Made by a program: the position numbers and the translations under genes. A model generated the notes under the pieces. That model was not told the DNA's origin. It saw nothing but the letters and a program-made list of their open reading frames with translations, and ran no database searches. Shown here piece after piece: positions 1-10,948 of a stretch of 64,000 nt of DNA (positions are counted from its first letter, which is position 1; the number at the start of each line of letters is the position of its first letter). The stretch covers positions 1-64,000 of the forward strand of contig JAIELK010000020.1 in NCBI GenBank assembly GCA_019753175.1, written 5' to 3'. The stretch comes from Hyphomonadaceae bacterium (lineage in GTDB: Bacteria > Pseudomonadota > Alphaproteobacteria > Caulobacterales > Aquidulcibacteraceae).

Positions 1-917
1 TACCGGGTGGCCAAGCTCGCTCTGGCCGGCCGCGCCGGCGCGCCGGCGACGCCGGATGCGCCGTCGCCGCTCCAGCAGCAGGCCGCGATCCGCGCCGCGC
101 TCGATCTGGCCGCCGCTGAGCGTCCGGCGCGCGATCAATTGGTGCAGGTCGCCACTGCGGGCGTCGCCGAGGCCGATGCGTTCCTCAACGCGCGCGACAT
201 CATCACCATGCCGCCGCAGCCTGTGCGCGTCATCTTGATGCCGGAGTTCCAGCGCGGTTTCGCGGTGGCCTATCTTGATGCGCCGGGACCGCTGGAGCGC
301 GACCTTGGCAGCTTCTACGCGGTTTCGCCGATCCCGGACGACTGGACCGAGGAGCAGGCGACCTCGTTCCTGCGCGAGTACAACAATCGCGCCATCCTCG
401 ACATCGCCGTGCACGAGTCTTCGCCTGGTCACTACGTGCAGCTCTGGCACGCGAATGCGTATCCTTCGGTCTTGCGGGCTGTGTTGAGTTCGGGCTCGTT
501 CGTCGAAGGCTGGGCGGTCTACGCCGAAGAGATGATGGTCGAGCAAGGTTTCCGCGCCGACGATCCGCTCTACCGGCTCTCGCAGCTCAAGGTGCAGCTG
601 CGCACGATCACCAACGCGATCATTGACCAGGCCATTCACGTCGACGGCATGAGCCGTGATGAGATGATGCGGCTGTTGACCGAGACAGCGTTTCAGGAGG
701 AGCGTGAGGCGGCGGGCAAATGGCGGCGGGCGCAGATCTCGTTCACACAGCTCTCGACCTATTTCGTGGGTTTTGAAGAGCACCTGGAAACGCGGCGCGC
801 GGCCCAAGTCGCATGGGGCGCGAACTTCAACCTGAAGCGCTACCACGACAGCGTTTTGTCGTTCGGTTCCCCGCCGATGCGCTTCGCCCGTCAATTGTTG
901 CTGGACGAGCCGGTTCA

Positions 918-921
<4 letters not shown>
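1..921 (+). CDS. DUF885 family protein, C-terminal part (5' end outside window)
   Basis: The reading frame is open from the first base, so the true start lies upstream of the window; about 306 residues are visible. The segment AVHESSPGHYVQLWHAN carries the HExxxGH signature of DUF885 proteins, a metallopeptidase-like family, and it is followed by EGWAVYAEEMM, the second conserved block of the family. Members are usually about 550-620 residues, often exported, so roughly half is seen. No signal sequence can be judged. The stop codon overlaps the next gene's start (ATGA at 918-921), which suggests translational coupling with the leucine dehydrogenase and a possible role in supplying peptides or amino acids; that link is inference. 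Confidence 0.85.
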
Positions 922-3195
<2,274 letters not shown>

Positions 3196-3199
3196 GCCC

Positions 3200-4213
3200 A
3201 TGCCCTCGATGACAATGATCCAAGCGCTGAATTCTGCGCTCGATGTGATGATGGAGCGCGATCAGAGCGTGCTTACATTCGGCGAAGACGTCGGTTATTT
3301 CGGCGGCGTCTTTCGCGTCACCGAGCACCTGCAGAAGAAGTACGGCGCCAAACGCTGCTTCGATGCGCCGATCAACGAATGCGGCATCGCCGCCACCGCG
3401 ATCGGCATGGCGGTGTACGGCTTGAGGCCCGTGATCGAGATTCAGTTCGCCGACTACATGTATCCGGCCTACGATCAGCTCGTGTCGGAGGCGGCTCGCA
3501 TTCGCTATCGCTCGGCCAACGACTTCACTGTGCCGATGACGGTGCGGATGCCCTATGGCGGCGGCATCCGCGGCGGCCAGACACATAGCCAGAGTCCGGA
3601 AGCGTTGTTCACACATGTCGCGGGCTTGAAGACGGTGATCCCGTCGACGCCTTATGACGCCAAGGGTCTGCTCATCAGCGCTATCGAGGACGACGATCCG
3701 GTGATCTTCCTCGAGCCCAAGCGTATCTACAACGGCCCGTTCGACGGGTGGCCCGATCGGCAGGTGGCGCCGTGGGCGAAGCACCCCGCGAGCGAGACGC
3801 CCGCCGGTTACTATAAGATCGCGCTGGGCAAGGCGAACATCGTGCGCGAAGGCTCGGCCGTCACCGTGCTTGCGTACGGGACCATGGTGCACGTGGCGCT
3901 GTCAGCGGTCCAAGAGAGCGGCATCGACGCCGAGGTGATCGACCTACGCACGCTGCTTCCGGTGGACATCGACACTATCGTCGCTTCAGTCTCCAAAACA
4001 GGGCGTTGTGTCATTGTGCACGAAGCCACGCGCACCTCAGGCTATGGCGCGGAGCTGTCGGCGCTGGTGCAAGAACATTGCTTCTATCAGCTCGAAGCGC
4101 CGATCCAGCGCGTCACAGGCTATGACACGCCTTATCCGCACGCCCAGGAATGGGATTATTTTCCAACCCCGCCACGCATCATGAAAGCGATGCGCCGTGT
4201 GATGGAGGCCTGA
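3200..4213 (+). CDS. bkdA2: Branched-chain 2-oxoacid dehydrogenase E1 component, beta subunit
   Basis: This 337-residue transketolase-like subunit pairs with the preceding alpha subunit to form the E1 heterotetramer. Family blocks are visible: LTFGEDVGYFGGVFRVT near the N terminus, a RMPYGGGIRGG block in the middle, and the C-terminal transketolase domain with VIDLRTLLPVD and VIVHEATRTSGYGAE. The start MPSMTMIQAL at 3200 is chosen because GTGGGAGG precedes it and upstream residues do not belong to the family. The gene is 4 bp downstream of E1 alpha and 1 bp upstream of E2, so co-translation is likely. Pyruvate dehydrogenase E1 beta is the nearest alternative, but the operon context favours branched-chain substrates. 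Confidence 0.93.
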   Translation: MPSMTMIQALNSALDVMMERDQSVLTFGEDVGYFGGVFRVTEHLQKKYGAKRCFDAPINECGIAATAIGMAVYGLRPVIEIQFADYMYPAYDQLVSEAARIRYRSANDFTVPMTVRMPYGGGIRGGQTHSQSPEALFTHVAGLKTVIPSTPYDAKGLLISAIEDDDPVIFLEPKRIYNGPFDGWPDRQVAPWAKHPASETPAGYYKIALGKANIVREGSAVTVLAYGTMVHVALSAVQESGIDAEVIDLRTLLPVDIDTIVASVSKTGRCVIVHEATRTSGYGAELSALVQEHCFYQLEAPIQRVTGYDTPYPHAQEWDYFPTPPRIMKAMRRVMEA

Positions 4214-4214
4214 G

Positions 4215-5564
4215 GTGGGCCAGTTCGTATTCAAACTTCCCGACGTCGGCGAAGGCACGGCAGAAGCGGAGATCGTTGCGTGGCACGTCCGTGTCGGCGA
4301 CGTCGTCAAGGAAGATGCGCCCTTGGTCGATGTGATGACCGACAAGGCGACGGTGGAGATGACCGCTCCTGTCGCCGGCAGGATCGTCACGCTGCACGGC
4401 GAGCCCGGCGACATGGCGCCCGTCGGTTCGGCCATCGCCGTGTTCGAGGTCGACGGCGCCGATGAAGCGCCCGCGCCTCCGCCGCCGCCCCCGCCGCAAC
4501 AACAGGCGAAGTCCGAACTGCAATCGAGTGGCGCGGCGTCGGTGAGCGAGCCCAAGCCGCGCATCAAAGTGCCCGCGGGCGCCATGCCGCCGGGCTCGCA
4601 GCCCACGCCTAAGCCCGCACCAACGCCGCAACCGCCGCCGTCGCAAGCGGTGGCGCGCCCCGAACCGCGCGAGCCGACGGTGCGTGAGATCGGCCAGGCG
4701 CAGGCGTCTCCCGCCGTGCGCGCGCGCGCGCAGAAGCTCGGCATCGACCTCGCGCAGATTCGCGGCACGGGACCCGACGGCCGCATCACACACGACGATC
4801 TCGACGCTGTGCTTGTCCCTAGCGCCGGCGCGCGCCGCGCGAGCACGGCGCTCGCCGAACGCAATGGCATCGAGCCGGTGAAGGTGATCGGCTTGAGGCG
4901 CAAGATTGCGGAGAAAATGCAGGACGCCAAGCGCCGCATCCCGCACTTCGCGTACGTAGAGGAATGCGATCTCACCGAACTGGAAGAGTTGCGCGCCCAT
5001 TTGAACGCGACCAAGCGCAGCGATCAGCCCAAGCTCACCTTGCTGCCGTTCCTGATGCGGGCGCTTGTGCTGGCGCTGCCCGACTTCCCGCAGATCAATG
5101 CGCGGTTCGATGATGAGCAGGGCGTGGTGTACCGCCACGAGAACGTCGACATCGGCATCGCCACGCAAACCGACAACGGCCTTGTCGTGCCGGTGGTGCG
5201 GCACGCCGAAGCGCGCGACGTTTGGGACTGCGCGGCGGAAGTCTCGCGCCTTGCCGCCGCGGTGCGCTCCAACACCGCCAGCAAGGAAGAGCTCTCCGGC
5301 TCGACCATCACCATCACGTCGCTCGGCGCGCTGGGCGGCATTGTCACGACGCCGGTGATCAATCATCCGGAAGTGGCGATCATTGGCGTCAACAAATTGG
5401 TCGAGCGGCCCGCCGTGAAGAGCGGCCAGATCGTTGTGCGCAAGATGATGAACCTCTCCTCTTCGTTCGATCATCGCGTGGTTGACGGCTACGACGCCGC
5501 CGCCTTCATCCAGCGGGTGAAGGGGATGCTGGAGCATCCGGCGGCGCTGTTTATCGAGAGGTAG
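4215..5564 (+). CDS. bkdB: Branched-chain 2-oxoacid dehydrogenase E2 (dihydrolipoyl acyltransferase)
   Basis: This 449-residue core subunit transfers the acyl group from E1 to CoA. The order of domains is clear: an N-terminal lipoyl domain with the lysine in VMTDKATVEM (about residue 43), a long Pro/Ala-rich linker (about residues 80-155), a peripheral-subunit binding domain (SPAVRARAQKLGI, then GTGPDGRITHDD), and a C-terminal catalytic domain ending with the active-site SSFDHRVVDG. The GTG start at 4215 begins at the lipoyl domain directly after the upstream stop. A single lipoyl domain is normal for BCKDH E2. No lipoamide dehydrogenase follows, so E3 must be encoded elsewhere, perhaps shared with pyruvate or oxoglutarate dehydrogenase. 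Confidence 0.93.
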   Translation: MGQFVFKLPDVGEGTAEAEIVAWHVRVGDVVKEDAPLVDVMTDKATVEMTAPVAGRIVTLHGEPGDMAPVGSAIAVFEVDGADEAPAPPPPPPPQQQAKSELQSSGAASVSEPKPRIKVPAGAMPPGSQPTPKPAPTPQPPPSQAVARPEPREPTVREIGQAQASPAVRARAQKLGIDLAQIRGTGPDGRITHDDLDAVLVPSAGARRASTALAERNGIEPVKVIGLRRKIAEKMQDAKRRIPHFAYVEECDLTELEELRAHLNATKRSDQPKLTLLPFLMRALVLALPDFPQINARFDDEQGVVYRHENVDIGIATQTDNGLVVPVVRHAEARDVWDCAAEVSRLAAAVRSNTASKEELSGSTITITSLGALGGIVTTPVINHPEVAIIGVNKLVERPAVKSGQIVVRKMMNLSSSFDHRVVDGYDAAAFIQRVKGMLEHPAALFIER

Positions 5565-5705
5565 CAGCAGGAGGCGTGCAGGCGGTTGGGGCAGCCTACA
5601 GACTTGTTACTGTGGGTGCGCTTTCCTTGGCGGCGGGGGGGCATTAGAAGAGGCGGCTGCGGTTGAGCCAGAAGGTCTAAGCCGCTCATCCTGGGGACAA
5701 GCTGA

Positions 5706-7295
5706 ATGGCGGACGTTTTCATCTCCTACGCAAGCGAGGATCGCGACCGCGTGCGCCCCTTGGCCGAGGCGCTGATCCAGCGCGGATTCAACGTTTGGTG
5801 GGATCGGGCCCTGGCCGCGGGCGAGGATTACGCCGCCACCATCGAGCGCGAACTCCGCGCCGCCAAGGCGGTGATCGTGGTTTGGACCCGCAGCTCGGTG
5901 GCCTCGACCTTCGTGCGCGACGAGGCAGGCCGCGCGCGCGATGAGGGCAGGCTTGTTCCGGTGATGCTTGACAAGGTCGAGTTTCCGCTCGGCTTCGGCG
6001 CGTTTCAGGCCGAGGACTTCACGCGCTGGAACGGCGGATCGAACGCTCCACAACTGCAGCTTCTCGAAGAGGTGCTGCGCGCCAAGCTCTCGGGGCGCGC
6101 GGTCGACAGCAGCGCCATCGAACGCCGGCGGCGCCGGCTTGGCGCGCGCATCCGTCTGGTCTCGTTGCTTACAGTGATTGCGCTGGTTGTCGGCATCGCC
6201 GCGGGCGGACGATATCTGTTCAATCCGCCCGAGCCGCAAACCGATCTGCGCGCTGAATTGTTGCGCCTGCTGGAAGAAGGCACGCTCACGCCGGAGCAGG
6301 CGATTCAGCTGGCGGAAATCCTCGAAGCCGGCGCTTTGGGCGAGACGCAGGTGGCAGAGTCCGCGCCGATGGCTTCTCCGGGCGCACCCATCGACTCGCG
6401 CGTGGCGGAAGAGGGGCCGGCATGGTCCGGCGATACTCGGCCGGTCGTTGTGTCTGCATCCGTCTTTGACGAAGCGGCGCGCGCCACTTATCGCGAAGCG
6501 GCCCGCGCGCTGCTGCAGCACCCAGACGCATCGGTTCGGCGAGCCGCGCTGCAGATGTCGAGCCCAGAGACGCGCGACAGCGCGATGCAGACGCTCTGGT
6601 CCTATGCGCAGAGCAATCCGAACGATCCGCTCCGCGATGAAATTTACCTGCTTTGCGGTGCGGTTGGTGAGGCCAACGATAATCCGTTGGGTCAACGGGC
6701 GCTGGAAGTCGCGGCGAACCTTGCGCCGGGTGACGCCGATGTTTGGCGCATGCTTGCCCGCTCTTATGACCGTACCGATCGCGATCAGGACGCACAGGCC
6801 GCCGTGCTGGTGAGCCAGGCCGCCGAGGCGCAGAGCCAAGGTCAACCTCAGATCGCCGAGCAACGTCTGCAGGAAGCGTTGCCCAATCTGAGTGCGGCCG
6901 AGCTGCGCGCGCCGGTGGCGTCCGAACTCGGACAGCTTGCCGAAGCGCGCGGCGACTGGGATTCGGCCAGCGCGCGGTTCGCGCAAGCCTATACGCTGCG
7001 GGAGCAAACCGCGGCGGAGACGCCGACATCGGCCGCGGCCGACGTACTCGAAGCGGATGCACAGCAGTTGGTGATCGCGCTCGACCGCTCTGGCCGCACG
7101 CGCGAAGCTTGCGAAAGACTACGGCAAGCGCAGGCGGCGCACGACGTGGCGGCGCCGGATCAGGATTTGCTCGAACGCTGCCGCCGTCTGTTCCGCACCC
7201 AATTGCGCGATCGCGTCGAGGTCGCTCCGCAACTACGCTTGCGGCGCGAGGCAATCCAGCAGACGCCCGAGCAGGACGTCGCGCCCACGCCATGA
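5706..7295 (+). CDS. TIR domain protein with one transmembrane segment and helical-repeat C-terminal region
   Basis: The 529-residue protein starts with a TIR domain (about residues 1-125): VFISYASEDRDRVRPLA, FNVWWDRALAAGEDY, and SSVASTFVRDEAGRA, where the glutamate sits at the position used as catalytic residue in NAD-cleaving TIR proteins. A single hydrophobic helix (about 150-168) follows a basic stretch, which would anchor the TIR domain in the cytoplasm. The remainder is Ala/Glu-rich and helical and looks TPR-like (about 250-500), probably periplasmic. TIR domains can signal, bind partners or hydrolyse NAD; the activity here is not shown by sequence alone. It has no recognisable defence partners nearby; flanking genes are metabolic and rRNA methylation genes. 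Confidence 0.85.
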   Translation: MADVFISYASEDRDRVRPLAEALIQRGFNVWWDRALAAGEDYAATIERELRAAKAVIVVWTRSSVASTFVRDEAGRARDEGRLVPVMLDKVEFPLGFGAFQAEDFTRWNGGSNAPQLQLLEEVLRAKLSGRAVDSSAIERRRRRLGARIRLVSLLTVIALVVGIAAGGRYLFNPPEPQTDLRAELLRLLEEGTLTPEQAIQLAEILEAGALGETQVAESAPMASPGAPIDSRVAEEGPAWSGDTRPVVVSASVFDEAARATYREAARALLQHPDASVRRAALQMSSPETRDSAMQTLWSYAQSNPNDPLRDEIYLLCGAVGEANDNPLGQRALEVAANLAPGDADVWRMLARSYDRTDRDQDAQAAVLVSQAAEAQSQGQPQIAEQRLQEALPNLSAAELRAPVASELGQLAEARGDWDSASARFAQAYTLREQTAAETPTSAAADVLEADAQQLVIALDRSGRTREACERLRQAQAAHDVAAPDQDLLERCRRLFRTQLRDRVEVAPQLRLRREAIQQTPEQDVAPTP

Positions 7296-7299
7296 GCCG

Positions 7300-7872
7300 T
7301 CACGCGGGCTTGAGGAACAACACCTTCGCCGCGCCATAGTCGCGCGCGTCGAGTTGCTCAAAGCCGGCGACGTTCGGCTCTTCGTCGGCTGCGCACTCGA
7401 AGACGATCAGCGCTTCGCTTGCGATCCAGCCGCCGGGTTTGAGGCGGCTGAGCGCGTGCTCGCCCAAGCCCTTACGGTAGGGCGGATCGAGGAACACGAG
7501 ATCGAAGGGTTCGCCGAGACCAGCGGGCTTATCACCGAGGTCGGTTGCGTCGCGGCGATGAATGCGGGTGACGCCGAACAGCTCGAGCGCCTCGACGTTG
7601 TCGCGGATCGCGCCGCGCGCAGCCGCGTCGGTTTCGACGAACAGCGCGAACGCGGCGCCGCGCGACACCGCCTCGAAGGCCAGCGCTCCTGAGCCCGCGA
7701 ACAGGTCGAGCACCCGCCGGCCTTCCAACCCTGGCGACCAGGCCGCGTGCTCCAGGATGTTGAACACTGCTTCGCGCGCGCGGTCGGCAGTCGGGCGCGT
7801 CTCCCGACCGGGCGGGGCGGCCAGCGTTCGGCCTTTGAAGCGTCCTCCGACGATGCGCATGGCCGCGCTCAT
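7300..7872 (-). CDS. rsmD: 16S rRNA (guanine966-N2)-methyltransferase RsmD
   Basis: This 190-residue SAM-dependent methyltransferase modifies G966 of 16S rRNA. The N terminus MRIVGGRFKGRTL is the family hallmark, followed by RPTADRAREAVFNIL, the SAM-binding loop DLFAGSGALAFEA, and the catalytic motif FLDPPY. The start at 7872 gives MSAAMRIVGG; an alternative ATG at 7860 would start directly at MRIVGG and is equally plausible. Residues further upstream in this frame do not resemble the family. It is transcribed convergently with the TIR gene, whose stop lies 4 bp away. Confidence 0.93.
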   Translation of the reverse strand: MSAAMRIVGGRFKGRTLAAPPGRETRPTADRAREAVFNILEHAAWSPGLEGRRVLDLFAGSGALAFEAVSRGAAFALFVETDAAARGAIRDNVEALELFGVTRIHRRDATDLGDKPAGLGEPFDLVFLDPPYRKGLGEHALSRLKPGGWIASEALIVFECAADEEPNVAGFEQLDARDYGAAKVLFLKPA

Positions 7873-8049
7873 GGCCGTTTGCGAAGGCGGGTGCAACCGG
7901 CCGCCTCTGGGGCTAGAGTCTCGGCAAGGGAGGGCCGAGCCCGCCTGCACGCAGTATCGCAGCTGAACGGCCTGGCTTGACCGGTCGTCGCTGCTCGTCA
8001 ACAAGGTCCGCTTCGCCAAGCAGGCGGGGGCCCGGAGCAGCGCGTCCAC

Positions 8050-8715
8050 GTGGAATCGACTATCGCCGACGTCGCGGCGCTCTTCCAAGTCATCCTGATC
8101 GATCTCGCGCTCGCCGGCGATAACGCCGTCGCTGTCGGTCTTGCTGCCGCCGCGCTTCCAAGGGATTTGCAGCGCCGCGCTATCATGATCGGGATCGTGC
8201 TGGCGCTGGTGCTACGCATCCTGTTCGCCGGCGTCACCATCCAGCTGCTGCAGCTTCCTGGCCTGCTGTTTGTCGGCGGCTTGATGCTGTTCTGGGTGGC
8301 GTGGCGGATGTGGAGCGACCTCAAGGCGCACCAGCCGGTGATGGTGGGCGAGCCGGTCGCGGCCGAGCACGCCGCCGAAATCATTGCCTCCGGCGGCAAG
8401 CCGCCGAAGACGTTCATGAGCGCGCTGATCACCATCGTCATCGCCGACGTGTCGATGTCGCTCGACAACGTGCTCGCCGTCGCGGCGGTGTCGAAACACA
8501 ACGTTTACATCATGGCCTTCGGCCTGGTGCTGTCAGTGCTGCTGATGGGCGTGGCCGCAGCGTTCATCGCCCGCGTGATCGAGAGGCACCGCTGGATCGC
8601 CGTGCTCGGCATTGTCATCATCATCTTCGCCGGCGTGCGCATGGTGTGGGAAGACGGGCACAATCTGCTGCCGTCCATGATCCCCGCCATTCCGGCTTTC
8701 TTGGGCGGACATTGA
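8050..8715 (+). CDS. TerC family integral membrane protein (YjbE type)
   Basis: This 221-residue polytopic inner-membrane protein has about seven hydrophobic helices. It carries the two characteristic acidic intramembrane motifs of the TerC family, DLALAGDNAVAVG near residue 20 and DVSMSLDNVLAVA near residue 140. TerC/Alx/YjbE proteins are implicated in metal ion (manganese) export or metal homeostasis during secretion; the substrate here is unknown. The GTG at 8050 is used as start since it places the first motif at the normal distance from the N terminus. The gene stands alone, in the opposite direction to its two neighbours. Confidence 0.88.
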   Translation: MESTIADVAALFQVILIDLALAGDNAVAVGLAAAALPRDLQRRAIMIGIVLALVLRILFAGVTIQLLQLPGLLFVGGLMLFWVAWRMWSDLKAHQPVMVGEPVAAEHAAEIIASGGKPPKTFMSALITIVIADVSMSLDNVLAVAAVSKHNVYIMAFGLVLSVLLMGVAAAFIARVIERHRWIAVLGIVIIIFAGVRMVWEDGHNLLPSMIPAIPAFLGGH

Positions 8716-8732
8716 CCTGAGGGCGACGCTGG

Positions 8733-9497
8733 TCAGCCAGAGCTTGTCGGCGGCGCCGCCGCGCGCAGCGCATCCTTCAGCACGCGCGGCGGAATCTCTT
8801 CCACGGCGCCGGGCGCCAGCGTTCCCAACACAAACGGCCCGTATTGCGTGCGGATCAGCCGGTTCACGCGAAGCCCCAAAGCTTCCAGCACACGGCGCAC
8901 TTCGCGGTTCTTGCCTTCGCTCAGCGCCAGCGTGATCCAGGAATTGGCCCCGCCGCGTTCGAGCTTTGCTTCGATTGGTCCATAGCGCACGCCTTCGACG
9001 GTTACGCCGTCCTTGAGCGTGTCCAGTTCGTCTTGGGTGACACGCCCGTACGCGCGCGCACGATAGCGCCGCACCAGGCCGGTGGAGGGCAGTTCCAGCT
9101 TGCGCGCCAGTTCGCCGTCATTGGTCAGCAGCAGCAGGCCTTCCGAGGTGAGGTCGAGCCGCCCCACCGAGATCACCCGCGGCAAGCCGGCTGGCAGGTG
9201 CTCGAATACGGTCGGCCGCCCGGCCGGGTCACGATGCGTGGTCACCAGCCCCGACGGCTTGTGATAGCGCCAGAGCCGCGTCGGCGCGGCGGTGGGCACC
9301 GGCCGGCCGTCGACCGTCACCTTGTCCTTGGCCGACACCTTCACCGCCGGGCTCTCCAGCGTGACGCCATTGAGCTTGACCCGGCCCTCGGCGATCAGCC
9401 GCTCGCCGTCGCGGCGCGAACAGACGCCCGCGCGGGCCAAAAACTTGGCGATCCGCTCGCTTTCGGCGTTAGGTTTGGAGGAAGAGGACTGGCTCAT
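8733..9497 (-). CDS. rluB: Ribosomal large-subunit pseudouridine synthase, RluB/RsuA family
   Basis: This 254-residue enzyme has an N-terminal S4 RNA-binding domain (RIAKFLARAGVCSRRDGERLI) and a pseudouridine synthase domain with the catalytic aspartate in VGRLDLTSEGLLLLTNDG. RluB makes pseudouridine 2605 in 23S rRNA; RsuA (16S) and RluE/F are close relatives, and the length fits RluB. The start MSQSSSSK at 9497 is chosen because the residues upstream are not related to the S4 domain. Its start codon overlaps, on the opposite strand, the start codon of the next gene (shared bases 9496-9497). Confidence 0.9.
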   Translation of the reverse strand: MSQSSSSKPNAESERIAKFLARAGVCSRRDGERLIAEGRVKLNGVTLESPAVKVSAKDKVTVDGRPVPTAAPTRLWRYHKPSGLVTTHRDPAGRPTVFEHLPAGLPRVISVGRLDLTSEGLLLLTNDGELARKLELPSTGLVRRYRARAYGRVTQDELDTLKDGVTVEGVRYGPIEAKLERGGANSWITLALSEGKNREVRRVLEALGLRVNRLIRTQYGPFVLGTLAPGAVEEIPPRVLKDALRAAAPPTSSG

Positions 9498-9816
9498 GTT
9501 CGCTGTGATATACCGTTGGCGGGTGATACCAGGGCTGGAAGCGCAATTCGAGGAGGGCTGGGCGCGCGGCACGGCGAAGATCGCGGCTGAGTTCGGCGGC
9601 TGGGGCTCGCGGCTGCACCGCGGCGAGGCCGGCGTTTATGTCGCCTACGCGCAATGGCCCGACGAAGCGACGTGGAGGCGGGCGATGGATACGCGCATGC
9701 ACCATTCCGACGACGAAGCGCGCAAGATGTATCGCGCCGCCATCGAGCCGGGCTCGTTCGAGACGCTGTTCGCCGGGCCGGTGGCGCACGACCTGTTGGA
9801 GCTGCGGCGGCCGTGA
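9496..9816 (+). CDS. Antibiotic biosynthesis monooxygenase-like (dimeric alpha/beta barrel) protein
   Basis: The 106-residue protein starts MFAVIYRWRVIPGLEAQFEEGW, a pattern typical of the ABM-type ferredoxin-like fold: a first beta strand with a 'YRW.V.PG....F...W' motif, then WGSRLHR and YVAYAQWPDEATW. Members range from cofactor-less monooxygenases and haem-binding proteins to stress proteins with no known reaction, so only the fold is called. It is divergently placed to rluB with overlapping start codons, and its stop overlaps the GTG start of tadA (GTGA at 9813-9816), so it may be co-translated with tadA. Confidence 0.75.
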   Translation: MFAVIYRWRVIPGLEAQFEEGWARGTAKIAAEFGGWGSRLHRGEAGVYVAYAQWPDEATWRRAMDTRMHHSDDEARKMYRAAIEPGSFETLFAGPVAHDLLELRRP

Positions 9817-10265
9817 CCGACGAAGCGCATATGGCGCGCGCGCTCCGGCTGGCGCGGGAGGCGGCCGAAGCCGGTGAAGCGCCGATCGGCTGCGTCATTG
9901 TCGACGGCGCTGGCGAGGTGATCGCCGAAGGCGCGAACTGCCCGATCCGCGCCAACGACCCAACCGCGCATGCGGAGATCGTCGCCATCCGCAACGCCGC
10001 CGAGGCGCTCGAAAACTATCGGCTGAAGCCGGGCTTGACGCTCTACGTGACGCTTGAGCCGTGCGCGATGTGCGCGGGCGCGATCAGCCATGCGCGCATC
10101 GCGCGCCTCGTGTACGGCGCGAGCGACGCCAAAGGCGGGGGCGTCGCCCATGGCGCGCACGTGTTCGATCACGCCACCTGCCATTGGAAGCCGGCGGTCA
10201 CCAGCGGCGTGCTGGCCGAGGAGGCGGCGTGGTTGTTGAAGGATTTTTTCAAGGCGCGAAGGTAG
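9813..10265 (+). CDS. tadA: tRNA-specific adenosine-34 deaminase
   Basis: This 150-residue zinc deaminase converts A34 to inosine in tRNA-Arg(ACG). The zinc and catalytic motifs are intact: HAEIVAI (histidine ligand and proton-shuttling glutamate) and PCAMCAGAI (two cysteine ligands). The region ARALRLAREAAEAGEAPIGCVIV matches the TadA N terminus. The GTG at 9813, overlapping the upstream stop, is taken as start; the ATG at 9831 (MARALRLA) is an alternative. It is probably translated together with the small monooxygenase-fold gene upstream. An inverted repeat lies just after the stop. Confidence 0.92.
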   Translation: MTDEAHMARALRLAREAAEAGEAPIGCVIVDGAGEVIAEGANCPIRANDPTAHAEIVAIRNAAEALENYRLKPGLTLYVTLEPCAMCAGAISHARIARLVYGASDAKGGGVAHGAHVFDHATCHWKPAVTSGVLAEEAAWLLKDFFKARR

Positions 10266-10278
10266 GAGGCTGGGCTCC

Positions 10279-10352
10279 GGGGACCGTCGGCATCTTGCCG
10301 GCATTTCCGCGCCACGCTTGCGACGCATGCCGGCTGGAAGCCGGCGGTCCCC
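10279..10352. repeat. Inverted repeat, 26-bp arms, after tadA
   Basis: The left arm (10279-10304) and the reverse complement of the right arm (10327-10352) both begin GGGGACCG and end GCCGGCAT and agree at most positions. Each arm is itself partly palindromic. It lies between convergent genes and may act as a bidirectional terminator or be an interspersed repeat (REP-like). Confidence 0.6.
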
Positions 10353-10356
10353 AGCG

Positions 10357-10857
10357 TCAGGACGTGTCAGCGGTTTGGCGACAAATGCCCATGCAAAGCT
10401 CCGCACGTCGCGCCGACGAAGCGCGCGCGTGCGTGCGCGATAAGCCGCCGCACCGCCGCGTGAGCCCACGCGGCAGGCGGCGCGCGACGCGATCGATGAG
10501 GTCTTCGATGCTTTGGCTGAGCGCGGCGATGCGGGCGCGCAAGTCTCTTTGATGCAACGCGCGACGCAAGCGTAATCCAAGTATGGCGCGGCGTTTCGGA
10601 TAGAGCAGGCGCTGCGGCCCGAAATGCCGGCGCAGCAGCGGCCGCACGCGCTTGGCGGCGCGGATCAGCACGATGTTGGTGATGAGCGTCTCGATGAAAT
10701 CGAGCCAGCCGTGCGCTATGCGCTGCGCTTGGCGTGACAGCGGCGCGAACGTGCACGCTGCGTCGAGAAACGCGGCGAACCACCTGAGCCACAGCATCGC
10801 CCAGCGGTGGAACCGCTTGAGGCGATGATGGGAGATGGCGGGGGCGTCTAAGTGCAT
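10357..10857 (-). CDS. Hypothetical protein, basic, possibly conserved in Caulobacterales
   Basis: This 166-residue frame starts MHLDAPAISHHRLKRF and contains moderately hydrophobic helices (WAMLWLRWFAAFLDAACTF; LDFIETLITNIVLIRAA) followed by an Arg-rich C-terminal half with an RLPRGLTRR motif. No known domain is recognised. The first half looks like real coding sequence (aromatic and acidic residues at sensible spacing), while the last 35 residues are low-complexity Arg/Ala and less convincing. A different frame on the same strand (up to 10948) is longer but looks like a shadow. It stands alone between tadA and the ParB-like gene. Confidence 0.5.
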   Translation of the reverse strand: MHLDAPAISHHRLKRFHRWAMLWLRWFAAFLDAACTFAPLSRQAQRIAHGWLDFIETLITNIVLIRAAKRVRPLLRRHFGPQRLLYPKRRAILGLRLRRALHQRDLRARIAALSQSIEDLIDRVARRLPRGLTRRCGGLSRTHARASSARRAELCMGICRQTADTS

Positions 10858-10948
10858 GGGCGCGAGTATAGGCGCTGATGAGCGCGGGTTGGATAAGTCT
10901 CGCGCGATGCGCTGGATTGGAGGGGTGCAAGAATTGAGTGTATGTCAC

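Noticed and set aside
4179-5537. A 452-residue open frame antisense to the E2 gene
   Set aside because: It is Arg/Ala/His-rich without family motifs; the plus-strand frame has complete lipoyl, binding and catalytic domains, so the antisense frame is a GC-bias shadow.
5706-7295. TIR gene as part of a multi-gene antiphage defence island
   Set aside because: The neighbours are bkd genes, rsmD and a TerC gene; no nuclease, helicase, cyclase or SIR2-type partner is nearby.
10367-10948. 193-residue minus-strand frame overlapping the hypothetical gene at 10357-10857
   Set aside because: Composition is Arg/His/Ala-rich without helical pattern; the other frame has a better coding look.
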